A stretch of 64,000 bases of DNA, taken from assembly GCA_016946835.1 (NCBI GenBank), contig JACVTC010000085.1, positions 62,001 to 126,000 of the forward strand, written 5' to 3'. Below, one piece after another: positions 34,211 through 44,480 of the stretch. The position numbers were made by a program, and so were the translations under genes. Source of the DNA: Neocallimastix lanati (nom. inval.) (taxonomy: Eukaryota; Neocallimastigomycota; Neocallimastigomycetes; Neocallimastigales; Neocallimastigaceae). The notes below the pieces were generated by a model, which made no database searches, was not told the origin of the DNA, and worked only from the letters and a program-made list of their open reading frames with translations. Numbering within the stretch: the stretch's first letter is position 1; each line of letters starts with the position of its first letter.

Positions 34211-34661
34211 TTTAATTTATAAAATTAATACTTTAATATAATATTATAAAAAAATATTAATTATAAACCTATTTATATATTTATTTTTTTTTAATTATTC
34301 AATTATATAATTACGTATGTAATTCTGTTGATAATATAAACAAGGTATTAATGTATTAATAATAATTAATAATATTTAAAATAAAATAAAAAAAATATAA
34401 TAATTATTTTATATATGTAGTAATTATATATATATATATTTTTTTTTTTATTTAATTTTCTAAAAAAAATTTTTTAGTCATAATAAACGTTTGTCTTAAT
34501 TATTTTTATTATCATTTAAAAATTTATTTATTCATTTATAATTTATTTATTCATTTATTTATTTATTACATTATAATACGCCATGTTTTCCGAAATGCAC
34601 TACAACAAAATACAAATCTATGTAATAAAAATTTTCGAAATAACACACCCCCGTTAACAAC

Positions 34662-34959
34662 TATTTATATGTATCAAATATGGCTTGTGCCTTATAAACA
34701 CTAATATTATGTAATCTATATAATTAATTTATACAAGAGATAACCACTTAAGACGTTTCTGGATTTGATATTTTATATATAGATATCTTCTTCCCTTTTA
34801 TTATTATAATTATTACTATATATTATATAAATCTACTTTTTTTTTTTATTTATATTGAAATAATTGATTTCTTTATTAATTATTATAATATCTTATTGAA
34901 TAGTAATAGTTTTATTTAATAATACCAAATTTTTTTTTTAAAAAATAGTTAACTCATTG
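34662..34959. other. AT-rich stretch between MULE2 and C3
   Basis: No coding signal. TATGGCTTGTGCCTTATAAAC near 34,680 resembles copia LTR blocks weakly. RT of C3 starts to be readable near 34,970. Confidence 0.45.
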
Positions 34960-36165
34960 TTTTATGGTTACTATCCATAACAGAGTCCCTTTCTGCAAAA
35001 TTCCATTGGCCCATTCATCAATTAGACATTAAAGCTGCTTATCTAAATGCTGACCTTAACAAGGATATTTATACTACCATTCCACCTGGAGATACTTGGA
35101 AGCTCAACAAAGCATTATATGGTTTGAAACAATAAGGAAGACAATGGTATATTTCTAGTTTCTTAATCAAGGTTTCAAACAATTAACCTCAGAAAAATGT
35201 TTATTTAAAAGAATCGCCAACAATAAACTGGTATGCTTAATTGGGCTTTATGTTGACGACATGGTAATTACGGGAGAAATAAAAAAAAATAAACACATTA
35301 TTAACAAAATTAAAGACAATTTCAAAATATTAAATCAGGGCCAATAGACCTTATTTTAGGCATAAAAGATGAACACAATAATTTCAATTATAAAATATCC
35401 CAAATTCATTTTATAAACAATATTTTACACAAATTTAATATAAATAATTTAAAGAAAGTCAGCACTCCATGTGTTGGAGATAATAAAATTTCTGAAAATA
35501 AATAAGCCTTTGATAAAACCACTCACAAAAGTACTATAGAAATGCTTATATTTCTATCTAGGTGTATAAGACCGAATATAGCCTTTGCAGTTAACAAAGA
35601 TGCAAGGAATTCAGAAAGTCCGACAGTCTCTGATTGGGTAAAAGTTAAAAACATTATGAAATATTTTAATAGTACTAAAAATTATAAATTAAGTTATGAT
35701 GGAACAGGAGAAATTTTAGGATACTCAGATTTTGACTTTTCCGGTGACATTAAGGACCGGAAATCTACTTCAGGATATATTATTCTTATGAGAAATAACC
35801 CAATATGATGGATGTCTAAGAAGCAATTTATAATTGCTACTTGCTGAAGCCGAATACATTAGTATTTCAATTTGTATTAAGAAGATTTTATGGTTAAAAA
35901 TATTATATATAAATTATTTAGATATACAAGACCAATTACAATTTATTCAGATAACACTGCAAGTATTAAATCTATGGAAAATGGTGATTTAAATCCAAAA
36001 TTAAAACATATCTCAATTAAATATCATTTCAATTACGACTATATATCTAAAAACATTATTAAATATATTGAAACAAAGAATATACTGGTTGACGTTTTAA
36101 CTTAATCTGTTAATGGACCAAAAATTAAAGAATTCGCATATCTAGTTTTCTTTTAAAAGAAAAAC
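34960..36165 (+). pseudogene. pol: copia C3 reverse transcriptase and RNase H
   Basis: RT starts within HQLDIKAAYLNADLNKDIY (about 35,015), then LNKALYGLKQ-stop-GRQWY, and KLVCLIGLYVDDMVITGE with the catalytic Asp pair (about 35,250). Shifts follow. RNase H blocks: SRCIRPNIAFAVNKDARNSESPTVSDW, LGYSDFDFSGDIKDRKSTSGYIIL (35,542-35,808), AEAEYISIS and TIYSDNTASIKSMENG (35,890-36,105), ending ILVDVLT. N-terminal RT and everything upstream are missing. It is more eroded than C2. Confidence 0.85.
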
Positions 36166-36169
36166 TAAT

Positions 36170-36177
36170 TTGAGGGG
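36170..36177 (+). other. C3 polypurine tract
   Basis: TTGAGGGG directly before the LTR start TGAGTAAATG. Confidence 0.7.
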
Positions 36178-36423
36178 TGAGTAAATGAATTAAATAAATA
36201 TATTATAACTATATGTAATTAAATATTATAAATTAATGTAGACTACATAAATATAAGTAATGTAATTTTATTGTTTAACAAATGAATAATCACATGATTG
36301 ACTATATAAAATGTACTAACCATTTATGAATTAGAAAATAATGGTATTTAAAATAAATAAATAAAGTAAACAAATAAATAAATAAAACTATATTTTTAAA
36401 TAAAAACTAAAGTGTAATTAACA
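36178..36423 (+). repeat. copia C3 3' LTR
   Basis: 246 bp, TGAGTAAATG ... GTAATTAACA, the partner of 21,535-21,780. ATTAT follows it, and ATTAT also lies just left of the 5' LTR, but in such AT-rich sequence this is weak evidence for a target duplication. Confidence 0.85.
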
Positions 36424-36832
36424 ATTATGTCCAAATAATTAATTTATAATAATTTTATATAAATTATAATAGTATTATTAATATATTAGAAAAAAATAAT
36501 AATAAAAACTATTCTAATTATTTTATTTTTCTTTTTAACTATTATTCTAAATTATTTTTAATATAATATATATTGTTAAAAAAAATATTTATTAAATTAA
36601 ACAATAAAAATTAAATCTTGAGGTTGTATCACCAAAGGTGTTCCCGGCGGTAACTTCTTCTTGATATTGTCTTCAGAGAGAAAATTATACAGAATTGATG
36701 TTTTCTGTATTTTAGATCATTTTTGCTATTGAAGAATTTCTGTATTTTAGTTCATTTTTATTTTAATAAAGATTTAATTTAGTTTTGATTTTTATTTTAT
36801 TCATAGTTTATTTCAAAGGTTTAGAGAATATT

Positions 36833-37180
36833 ATACAGAAACTTATAATTCTATATTTTATATCAAATATTTATTGAAATAGGTTTTTATTATACTTAAT
36901 AATAAAAAATAAGATTTAATGATGATTTAAATTATATTTAATTTTTACTAAGAATATTTAATAATAATTTTTATTATATTTGATATTAATAAAGATTTTT
37001 ATTTGAATATTTAATAATAATTTTTATTATATTTGATATTAATAAAAGTTTTTTTTAAGAATAATTGATAATTTATATTTTATTTGATATTAATAAAAGA
37101 AATTTATAAGAATATTTAATAATTTTATTATAATTCAAATTAATAAGAGATTTTAATAATAAGATTTTAATAATAATTTT
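36833..37180 (+). repeat. repeat R, left copy (LTR-like)
   Basis: Begins ATACAGAAACTTATAATTC and contains nested units of TTTAATAATAATTTTTATTATATTTGATATTAATAAA. It is repeated at 38,206-38,525. Part of it occurs at 5,585-5,650, where G1 stops. It resembles LTRs of a non-autonomous element. Confidence 0.65.
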
Positions 37181-38205
37181 TACTATAATATTGATCTCCA
37201 CTATTTAACTGTCATTTCCAAGTAACTTTTAACTGTTCCTGCCTATTGATACAAGGGCTTTATGGATTTTTCAATTATAGGTCTGATATTGAAACCTTAT
37301 TAAATAGCGCTCTACTCCCCCGCTTAAACAAGTAAACGCTCTTATCTACTCTCTAATAATAAGTTATTTTAATAACTTATTATACCTGAATTTAATCAAG
37401 CCACTAATAAATTACCATATATTATATATTCCGGAATTCGTTGCTGATTTTAGAAATAATTAATAATAATAATTTTTTATATAATTAATAACTCGAAATT
37501 ACTTAATTCACCTATCCCAATCGATGAACTTTTAGCTATAGAGTTTTTCATCTAACAACCGCTCTCCCTGATGGTAGGTACTGAATGAATTTAGTATTCT
37601 AATTAAAAAAATAAAATCATAAAATTAATAATTATAAAACTTATTATTTTTGATTAAAACTAATTATTCCAAGTTTTTCAATATCTTGAAAAGTACTCTT
37701 GATAGACTTTTCAGATAGAACAAACTCTCTTGAGGGAAGTAATTATTTTAATAATATATAAGAAATGAGCGGAAGTGTTCTTCTAAAATATATTTATATT
37801 TTTTTTTGAATTATTATAATATTATTATTTTATTTTTTTTTAACTACTATTATTATTTTTATTATTTTTATTAAATATTATTATTTTTATATATAAATAA
37901 TATATATCTTTTATTATTATTAATATTATTATTATCATAAGAAGAAATAAATGTTTTATTATAACAAATAAAATTTACGATTTAAGTTTCACAAAAAAAA
38001 AATTTTTTTTATGTATAAAATTTATGTAACTAAGTAAAAAAAATTTAATTTTTCCAAAAAAAAATTCAAAATTTTCTCAAAAGTTTTATAAATTTTAGAT
38101 TACCTTAAGCAAAAAAAAAAGTTTAAATAAAAAAAAATATAAGCTTAATATTTATTTTAAAGTTTCTTTTCATCTTGTAATGTGTTTCTCCACCAAATTT
38201 TCATG
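37181..38205. other. interior between repeat R copies
   Basis: About 1 kb without ORFs. Slightly GC-richer islands at 37,195-37,340, 37,500-37,580 and 37,680-37,740 recall leader or untranslated sequence. It could be the interior of a non-autonomous LTR element; no protein motif is readable. 36,424-36,832 upstream has one GC-richer patch (36,615-36,690) of unknown origin. Confidence 0.4.
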
Positions 38206-38525
38206 ATACAGAAACTTATAATTCTGTATTTTATATCAAATATTTATTAAAATAGTTTTTATTTTACTTAATATATAAAAAATAAGATTTAATAATGATT
38301 TAAATTATATTTAATTTTTAATAAGAATATTTAATAATAATTTTTATTATATTTGATATTAATAAAAAGTTTTAATAAGAATATTTAATAATAATTTTAA
38401 TTATATTTGATATTAATAAAAGAAATTTATAAGAATATTTAATAATTTATTTATATTTGATATTAATAAAAGATTTTAATAATAAGATTTTAATAATAAG
38501 ATTTAATAATAATTCTATTGTAATA
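38206..38525 (+). repeat. repeat R, right copy (LTR-like)
   Basis: Same order of blocks as 36,833-37,180, with small indels. Confidence 0.65.
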
Positions 38526-38563
38526 TTAATAAGATTATTTAATAGGAAATAAATGGTATTTAG

Positions 38564-39476
38564 TGACATCCCATATCAAAAAATTTATAAAAGGAAATTT
38601 TAGTATAGCCATGAATCGAACTACTCGAGTTCGACTCAAACTTAAACTTTCTTTTTGAATATTTTATTTTCATTGTTCCAGTTAAAGTAGATGGGATTCC
38701 TTAACATGGGTTCCTAAAGAATTAAGATTAGCGCTCTTTCCCTCTGAACTCTGTTAAAGCTTGTATATGAATTTTAATATTTTCTTAGGAATCATTAAAT
38801 TATTTTATCTATTAGCCGTATTCACCATCAGCATTGCTAGAATTATCATCCTTGAAATACATATTATTAATCTTGAAATTAAATACTCATTTCTTCGTTA
38901 TATAATAGAAATTATCAAAATAATATTTAATACAAACAAGGGAGGTCTCATATAATACTTCCTTACCACACATTTTAAATCTTTTATTTTATATATTACT
39001 AAGTACGTAACCGACCCACGCTGGTAGGCCTACATTGTAGCTCTTCGGTTTATAAACTGAATGAACAGCGGTGCGGAAAAGAAATAAATAAAAGATTTAC
39101 TATAAAAAATTTTTGAAAATTTAATTTTAATTGCTATATTCTTCTTTAACGAAGAATTAAATAAATAGTAAATCAATTTAAAAGGTAATTGTGAAAAAAG
39201 TAAACAAACTTAAGAAGTTAATATTTGAATATAGAGAGTGTCGGCTTGCCAAATATTAGTTTCATAAACTCTTATTTACTATTTTGAAAAAATTTTGTAG
39301 ATAGTAAACGAGAGTATCCCAAAAGACCCAACCTTTGAAAAATAGGTAATTACGACCTAGAACTATAAAACCTTCAACACTTGAGGGTAAATACACACTT
39401 AAACAGGTGATAGTTTGTTCACTGGCGCATAAAATAAGAGGTGGGTCAGGTTCGATCCCTGATAAAACCCTTGTCA
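38564..39476 (+). repeat. putative gypsy G4 5' LTR
   Basis: Proposed from short inverted ends TGACA ... TGTCA. Its start region resembles the G5 LTR over about 80 bp, including the tRNA-like block CCATGAATCGAACTACTCGA with B box GAGTTCGACTC. A second B-box-like GGTTCGATCCC with perfect T-stem pairing (TCAGG/CCTGA) lies at 39,446-39,462. No 3' copy was identified, so the boundaries are tentative. Confidence 0.45.
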
Positions 39477-39673
39477 TTCTTGTGAAGTGACGTTAAAATT
39501 ATATATTTTATTTTAGGCTTTTATAAATGTTCGCCTACTTGTTATAAGTAATAAAATTTATTTTTTTTTGTGTTGTGATTATATTCTAGTTACTTAATTT
39601 TTATTCTTGTAAAAATTTGATTTATTATTATTATTTCTAATATTTTTAAAAATATATATATACATATATAAAG

Positions 39674-40390
39674 ATGGAACAAGACAATTTTATTAATAAT
39701 AATTCTGCTTTTAAAACCGACTTTTCTGGAAACCGTCGTTTCTTTAAAGGTTTTTTTGCCAAGGTTGAGTTAGTTTTTATGCTATATCCTGACAAATTTG
39801 CTGATGATGAAGCAAAAGTTGTATACTTGATAATCCAACTCTATGGTTCAACTATGAATTGGGCTGCATCTTTAATAGAAAACAGATCCATGCTTGAACA
39901 ACTGTGAAGCATTTGTTGGAAGACTTAAAGCTACGTTTGGGAATAATGATACCACCTTTGTAGCAAATCAAAAGTTACGAGCAATCAAGCAAAAAAGACT
40001 TGGAGACATTAGAAACTATATTCTTGAATTCAACAAGTATACTAATGAGTCTATATGGAATGAGGAAGCTAAAATGGACTCATTTATTGCCGGATTAAAT
40101 GATCAAATAGCTACTAAGATACTTGAAATGTTCCCTGGACCTCAATCCCTTTATGCTCTACAAACAATTGCTTCTAGACTTGATTCTTGACTTTCAACCA
40201 GAAGACAATTCTTCAATCCTCAAAATCATTCAAATAATAACAATAATAATAGAAGACCTCCACCCAAAGAAAAACCAAAATTCAATACTCACAGTTCATT
40301 ATCAAAGGAAGAAAAGGAAAGAAGAAGAAAAGAAAATCTTTGCATATACTGTGGTTCTTCTGAACATTTACTTAATAACTGTCCCTAAAG
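39674..40390 (+). pseudogene. gag: gypsy G4 gag
   Basis: MEQDNFINNNSAFKTDFSGNRR, KVELVFMLYPDKFADDEAKVVYLIIQLYG and MNWAASLIEN, then a frame change at about 39,905 into CEAFVGRLKATFG, IRNYILEFNKYT and FPGPQSLYALQTIASRLDS. A third block has [27 protein letters not shown], an intact CCHC knuckle. Collinear with G5 gag throughout. Two shifts or stops disrupt it. Confidence 0.87.
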
Positions 40391-40960
40391 AAATAAATTC
40401 AAAAGCTCTTCAAGTAATGTACACATCAGCAATCCAGAACCTACTACTACTTCCAGACCAAGAATTTCTGATCTCCCGAACATAAAACTTCCAATTTATG
40501 AATTTACTGTTAAAGATAATAATTTTAAAACAAAAACTAAAATTCTCCTTGATTCAGGATCTCAACTCAGCTTAATCGATGTATATTTTGTTAAAGAACA
40601 TAATATCCCTTACTCTATTCAATCTGATTTTCCTAGAGTTTCTGGAATTGAAGGTAAACAACAAATCTTAGGAAAAACTTCACCTGTTTCTATTCAATAT
40701 GAAAACTATATTTGTACAACACAATTTTATGTAGTTGGCCTTCAATCTTATTGTGCTATTCTTGGAATATAATGGCTTATTACTCATAACACTACTATAG
40801 ACTTTACTTCAAATAAACCTTTTTTTAAATCAAATCATTGCATTGCTAACTGTCTTGTTATTCCATCATTTTTTACTGCTTCTATTTATACTGAAGAATA
40901 TAAAGAATATTACTTAAATAAGAATGAAGAACATAATGAAACAAATAATAATATTCAAAA
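40391..40960 (+). pseudogene. gypsy G4 protease
   Basis: KILLDSGSQLSLIDVYFVKEHNIPY has an intact Asp-Ser-Gly site, then GIEGKQQILGKTSPVSIQYENY and the second block AILGI-stop-WLITHNTTIDF. One stop near 40,770. An Asn/Glu-rich linker follows. Confidence 0.8.
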
Positions 40961-41433
40961 AATATTACCTGCAAAACTTCTTCCATTCAAAAATGTATTT
41001 GACGAAAAATTTGCTAATGAATTACCTCCTCATCCTCCTTATGATTGCGAGATTAAACTTAAACAAAATACAAAACTTCATTAAGGACCAATTTATCTCT
41101 TAACTGAAAAAGAATCCCATGCTTTAAAGAATTATATTAAAGAAAATGAAGATAAAAAATTTATTAGAAAATCTAAATCTCCAGCCGCTCTTCTTTTACT
41201 TTGTCTCCAAGAAAGATCTAATTGATCTCTTTCATATTCATAAACCACTCTCCGATTTTATTTCTGATAAAGTTACCCAATTTACCTTTAAATTTTGGTC
41301 TGCTATTTGTAAGTCTATAAACATGAAATTTACTTCTCCTTTTCACCATCAAACCAACGGTTTAACGGAGAGGGTAAACTCCGTTATTGAACAATATATA
41401 AGATGCTATGTTAATTTTTATGGTTCCTACTGA
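40961..41433 (+). pseudogene. gypsy G4 RT start fused in frame to integrase
   Basis: RT N-terminal text NVFDEKFANELPPHPPYDCEIKLKQ (stop), GPIYLLTEKESHALKNYIKEN, FIRKSKSPAA and FVSKKDL runs without a break in one 95-codon frame into integrase: LSDFISDKVTQFTFKFWSAIC (second Asp) and PFHHQTNGLTERVNSVIEQYIRCY (Glu). So the RT core, RNase H and integrase N-terminus are deleted at about 41,215 and the frame is kept. Confidence 0.85.
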
Positions 41434-41833
41434 TCAAAATATTTATTCTTTGCAGAATTCAGTTATAATAATTCAATTCAAGAATCAATTAAGTATTCAC
41501 CTTTTTATGCAAACTATGGATATAATCCAAGATATTCACCTGCAATTCCAAACGATACAGATATTCCTCGAGCTGATGAATTTACAAAAGATCTTTCAGA
41601 TTTATCTAAAACACTTAATGAAAATTTACAAAAAGCAAGTAAGAAGCAATAACAATTTGCAAATAAACATCGATCTGAAGCACCAAATTTTAAACTTGGT
41701 GATAAAGTATGGTTGAACAGCTCACTTGTAATATATAAAGGTAATAAAAAAATTAAGAACTAGAAAACTTGGACCTTTTAAAATTATCAAGAAAATCTCA
41801 TTAGTATCGTACCAATTAGAATTACCAAACAAC
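41434..41833 (+). pseudogene. gypsy G4 integrase C-terminal region
   Basis: After a frame change: AEFSYNNSIQESIKYSPFYANYGYNPRYSP, DEFTKDLSDLSKTLNENLQKASKKQ (stop) and HRSEAPNFKLGDKVWLNSS, then GPFKIIKKISLVSYQLELP. This is the normal post-core order in chromoviral integrases. Confidence 0.8.
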
Positions 41834-42100
41834 TTGAAAATACACTCTGTGATTCATGTATCCGAACTTGAACCCTATTATGAAGATAACTTTGGAAGAA
41901 AACAAGAACCACCACCACCAATAATTATAAATAAAGAAGAAGAATTTGAAGTAGAAGAAATTCTTGATGTAAGAAAATATTATGGAAAAATACAATATCT
42001 TATAAAATGGAAAGGCTATCAATTATCCGATGCATCCTGGGAACCCGAAAGCAATCTTAATTGCCCAGAGCTTATTAAAAAATTCAATGAAAATAAATAA
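41834..42100 (+). pseudogene. gypsy G4 integrase chromodomain
   Basis: 88 open codons: SVIHVSELEPYYEDNFGRKQ, a Pro run, then a chromodomain EFEVEEILDVRKYYGKIQYLIKWKGYQLSDASWEPESNLNCPELIKKF. The aromatic positions of the chromodomain cage region (Tyr, Trp in IKWKGY, Trp in SWEP) are present. In chromoviruses this domain directs integration to modified histones. It is the best preserved part of G4 and ends at a proper stop. It has no start of its own; it is the end of the broken polyprotein. Confidence 0.9.
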
Positions 42101-43639
42101 TTATACATTATATTTTTTTTTCTATTATTATTATCACTTATAATTTAATATTTTTATTTTATACAAAAAAAAAAAAAAAAAAAAAAATTTATCCAAGATA
42201 TTTTCTTTTAATATACTATATTTTTAAATCTAAATATTTCGTGTAATTTGATATATTACAAAATTAATTAATAAATAATTTAATAAATTTGTTTTAATAA
42301 ATTAATAAAACAATTTTTTTATAAAACAATTTTTATTATTAATTTTCAGTGTTGCCTATTGTTTTTACTAATAAGTGAACACTACTTTACACTAATAAAA
42401 TTAATATAATTACTAATAATTTAAATATATTTTATTTAACCCCATGATCCTTGTCATTAATACTTCCTCCCAAAATACACCACATTTATAATAATATTAT
42501 TTATAGATAATAATCTAAAATACTTTTATTTAAAAATAATAATAAAATTAAATAATACTCTATTACTAATAGTTCTGTAAAAGTAATAAAACAATTTTTA
42601 AAATATATTATCATCTATATCGACTTGTGTACTTCAGCGCACCTCAAGTACTTTAAAAATGAAAATTTCAAAACAATTTTGAGTTTGCCAACTCAATTAT
42701 TGTACAAGATAAACTTTGTCCGGAAATCTATTCACTTCTTATATTTGAATAAGAACCTGCTTCTAAGTAAGTATTAATTCTATTATTTCTGAAGATTTTC
42801 TTTAAAAAAATAATTTTATTTTATCTTTATCATTTCTTTTTGAAAAACAAATTAATTTACAAAAAATTATTGTTTGTTACTGACTTATTTTTCATATAAG
42901 GAGTTTTTATTGTAACTAAATGGTTCTTAACAATAAATATAAATGTAAAACACTTAAAAACCTTTAAATAAACAAGTAAAATATTATTATTTATATATAT
43001 TTATTTTATTAATTATAAATTTATTATCAAAAACACATAACTTATCAAGTTGTTTTTAATAATATTTTTAATTTATTAATAAAAACTCTAAGTTAAAAAT
43101 TTTGATAAATAAAACAAAGGATTTTTTAGTGATTTAAAACTAACCAGTCAAAGTATTATCTTAATAAAAATAAAAAATAAAATAAAAATTATTATTTTTA
43201 AATATATAAAGGTTTCGAAGTTGTGAGAATTTCGAACTGACTTGATTAACTACTAAGACATAAACTTATTATTTTATGATTGCATACAGCCATTATAAAT
43301 CCATTAAATTTCCTATCATTCTATTAGAGAAAATTCAAGTTGGAATGATCATCATGAAAATAGTACAAAAATAATACATGTGAAGAAGGATATTTTCAAA
43401 GTATATTAAATTTGATAAATATTTAACAAGAAGTAATAATGATTTTAGAAAATGTCTGGCTGACTTTTTAAATATTAATTCAAGTTATAAAGTCTGCTTT
43501 CTTAAACAAATATAAAAATTGCTTATAATTCTCATGTCAACGAACTATTATTTTGTATATATATGATTTGATTTAAAATAAAGGAATGGTGTAGAAAATA
43601 CTTTTCTACTATGATCTACAATTACTTAAATTAACTAAT
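42101..43639. other. AT-rich non-coding stretch
   Basis: Includes a run of about 23 A (42,165-42,187). Around 43,208-43,260 the reverse strand has a B-box-like AGTTCGAAATTC. No LTR partner for G4 was recognised and no reading frame is convincing. Confidence 0.5.
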
Positions 43640-44480
43640 CTCTATCAAATATTGATCTTCTCCATAACCATTTATTGTTATTTCATATTCATATTATCAT
43701 TAATTTCTGGAAAATCATATTCAAGTCGCAATTTATTATTAATATTTGTTTGCTATCTACAACATCATATTCATATGCTTCTTCTCCTTTTTCATCTGAT
43801 TCGTCTTTTTCAATTTTAAATTAAATTTATATATACAAAAATAAATACTATCTATAACACAAAACTCAAATTTCATTTAGTATATATATATTATTATTAA
43901 GGTTTTATATTTATAATATTTTCATACTTTTTACTGCACTTACACTACTTGAGTTTTATGGAATCCACTGATTTAACCCAATATTAAACTTTAAATTAAT
44001 GGTAAAAGATAAATTTGTCTTTTTATAGAATAAATAGTATTTCATTATTTTGAGTATTCATAATATTAATATTTTGATCTTAATCAACTTTTCCATTTAG
44101 TGAAGTAGAAGTATTTTAGGGAATATTAAACTTATAAGTTGGTTATGAAACTATTAATTATTAATTAATCATACAAATTACTATAATTTTGATAAAATTT
44201 ATTTTGTTTTAATAATTCAAAAATACTTAAACCATATATACCAACTTCATATATTTTGTTAATATCACTATCTTTAATGCTCTAACCAGCAACACCAGTT
44301 TTAACTTTTTCCATTAAATTAATATTAACTTTAATAATAATATTTTGTTAATTTCCTGCTCTCATATTACTTCTAGTTCTGAAGAATTAATTCTCCTACC
44401 ACTATATCATCCACGAGTTATCAATAATGACTCGTTGAATATTATCATCTTATTCTACCACTCATATATATACATTAACA
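43640..44480 (-). pseudogene. eroded retroelement coding (probably copia)
   Basis: A reverse-strand acidic block without stops at about 43,700-43,825 (IEKDESDEKGEEAYEYDVVD). Further upstream near 44,220-44,330 is MEKVKTGVAG-stop-SIKDSDINKIYEVGIYGL, which resembles the pre-integrase/integrase junction (…C.YGK) of copia. Many stops. The assignment is tentative. Confidence 0.35.

Larger units (their letters stand above)
31455..34652 (+). mobile_element. MULE2, complete with TIRs
   Basis: 3,198 bp. Left end GGGGAGTGTGCATTTCGAAA (31,455-31,506). The reverse complement of the right end (about 34,601-34,652) is GGGGGTGTGTTATTTCGAAA, followed by the shared TTTGTATTTTGTTGTA; the terminal inverted repeat is about 52 bp. 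Flanks GTTTACAAC (31,446-31,454) and GTTAACAAC (34,653-34,661) form a 9-bp target duplication with one mismatch, as expected for the Mutator superfamily. Nearly identical to MULE1 in the transposase part, but with a shorter tandem leader and without the S1 body. Confidence 0.92.

Noticed and set aside
34053-34241. 62-codon Tyr/Phe-rich forward ORF
   Set aside because: AT-rich tail of MULE2, homologous to non-coding MULE1 sequence at about 20,490.
39390-39476. tRNA gene with a perfect T arm (TCAGG/CCTGA)
   Set aside because: No anticodon arm, D arm or acceptor stem can be placed at the right distance.
39262-39477. 71-codon reverse ORF
   Set aside because: Lies inside the proposed G4 LTR, and no domain or homology was seen by eye.
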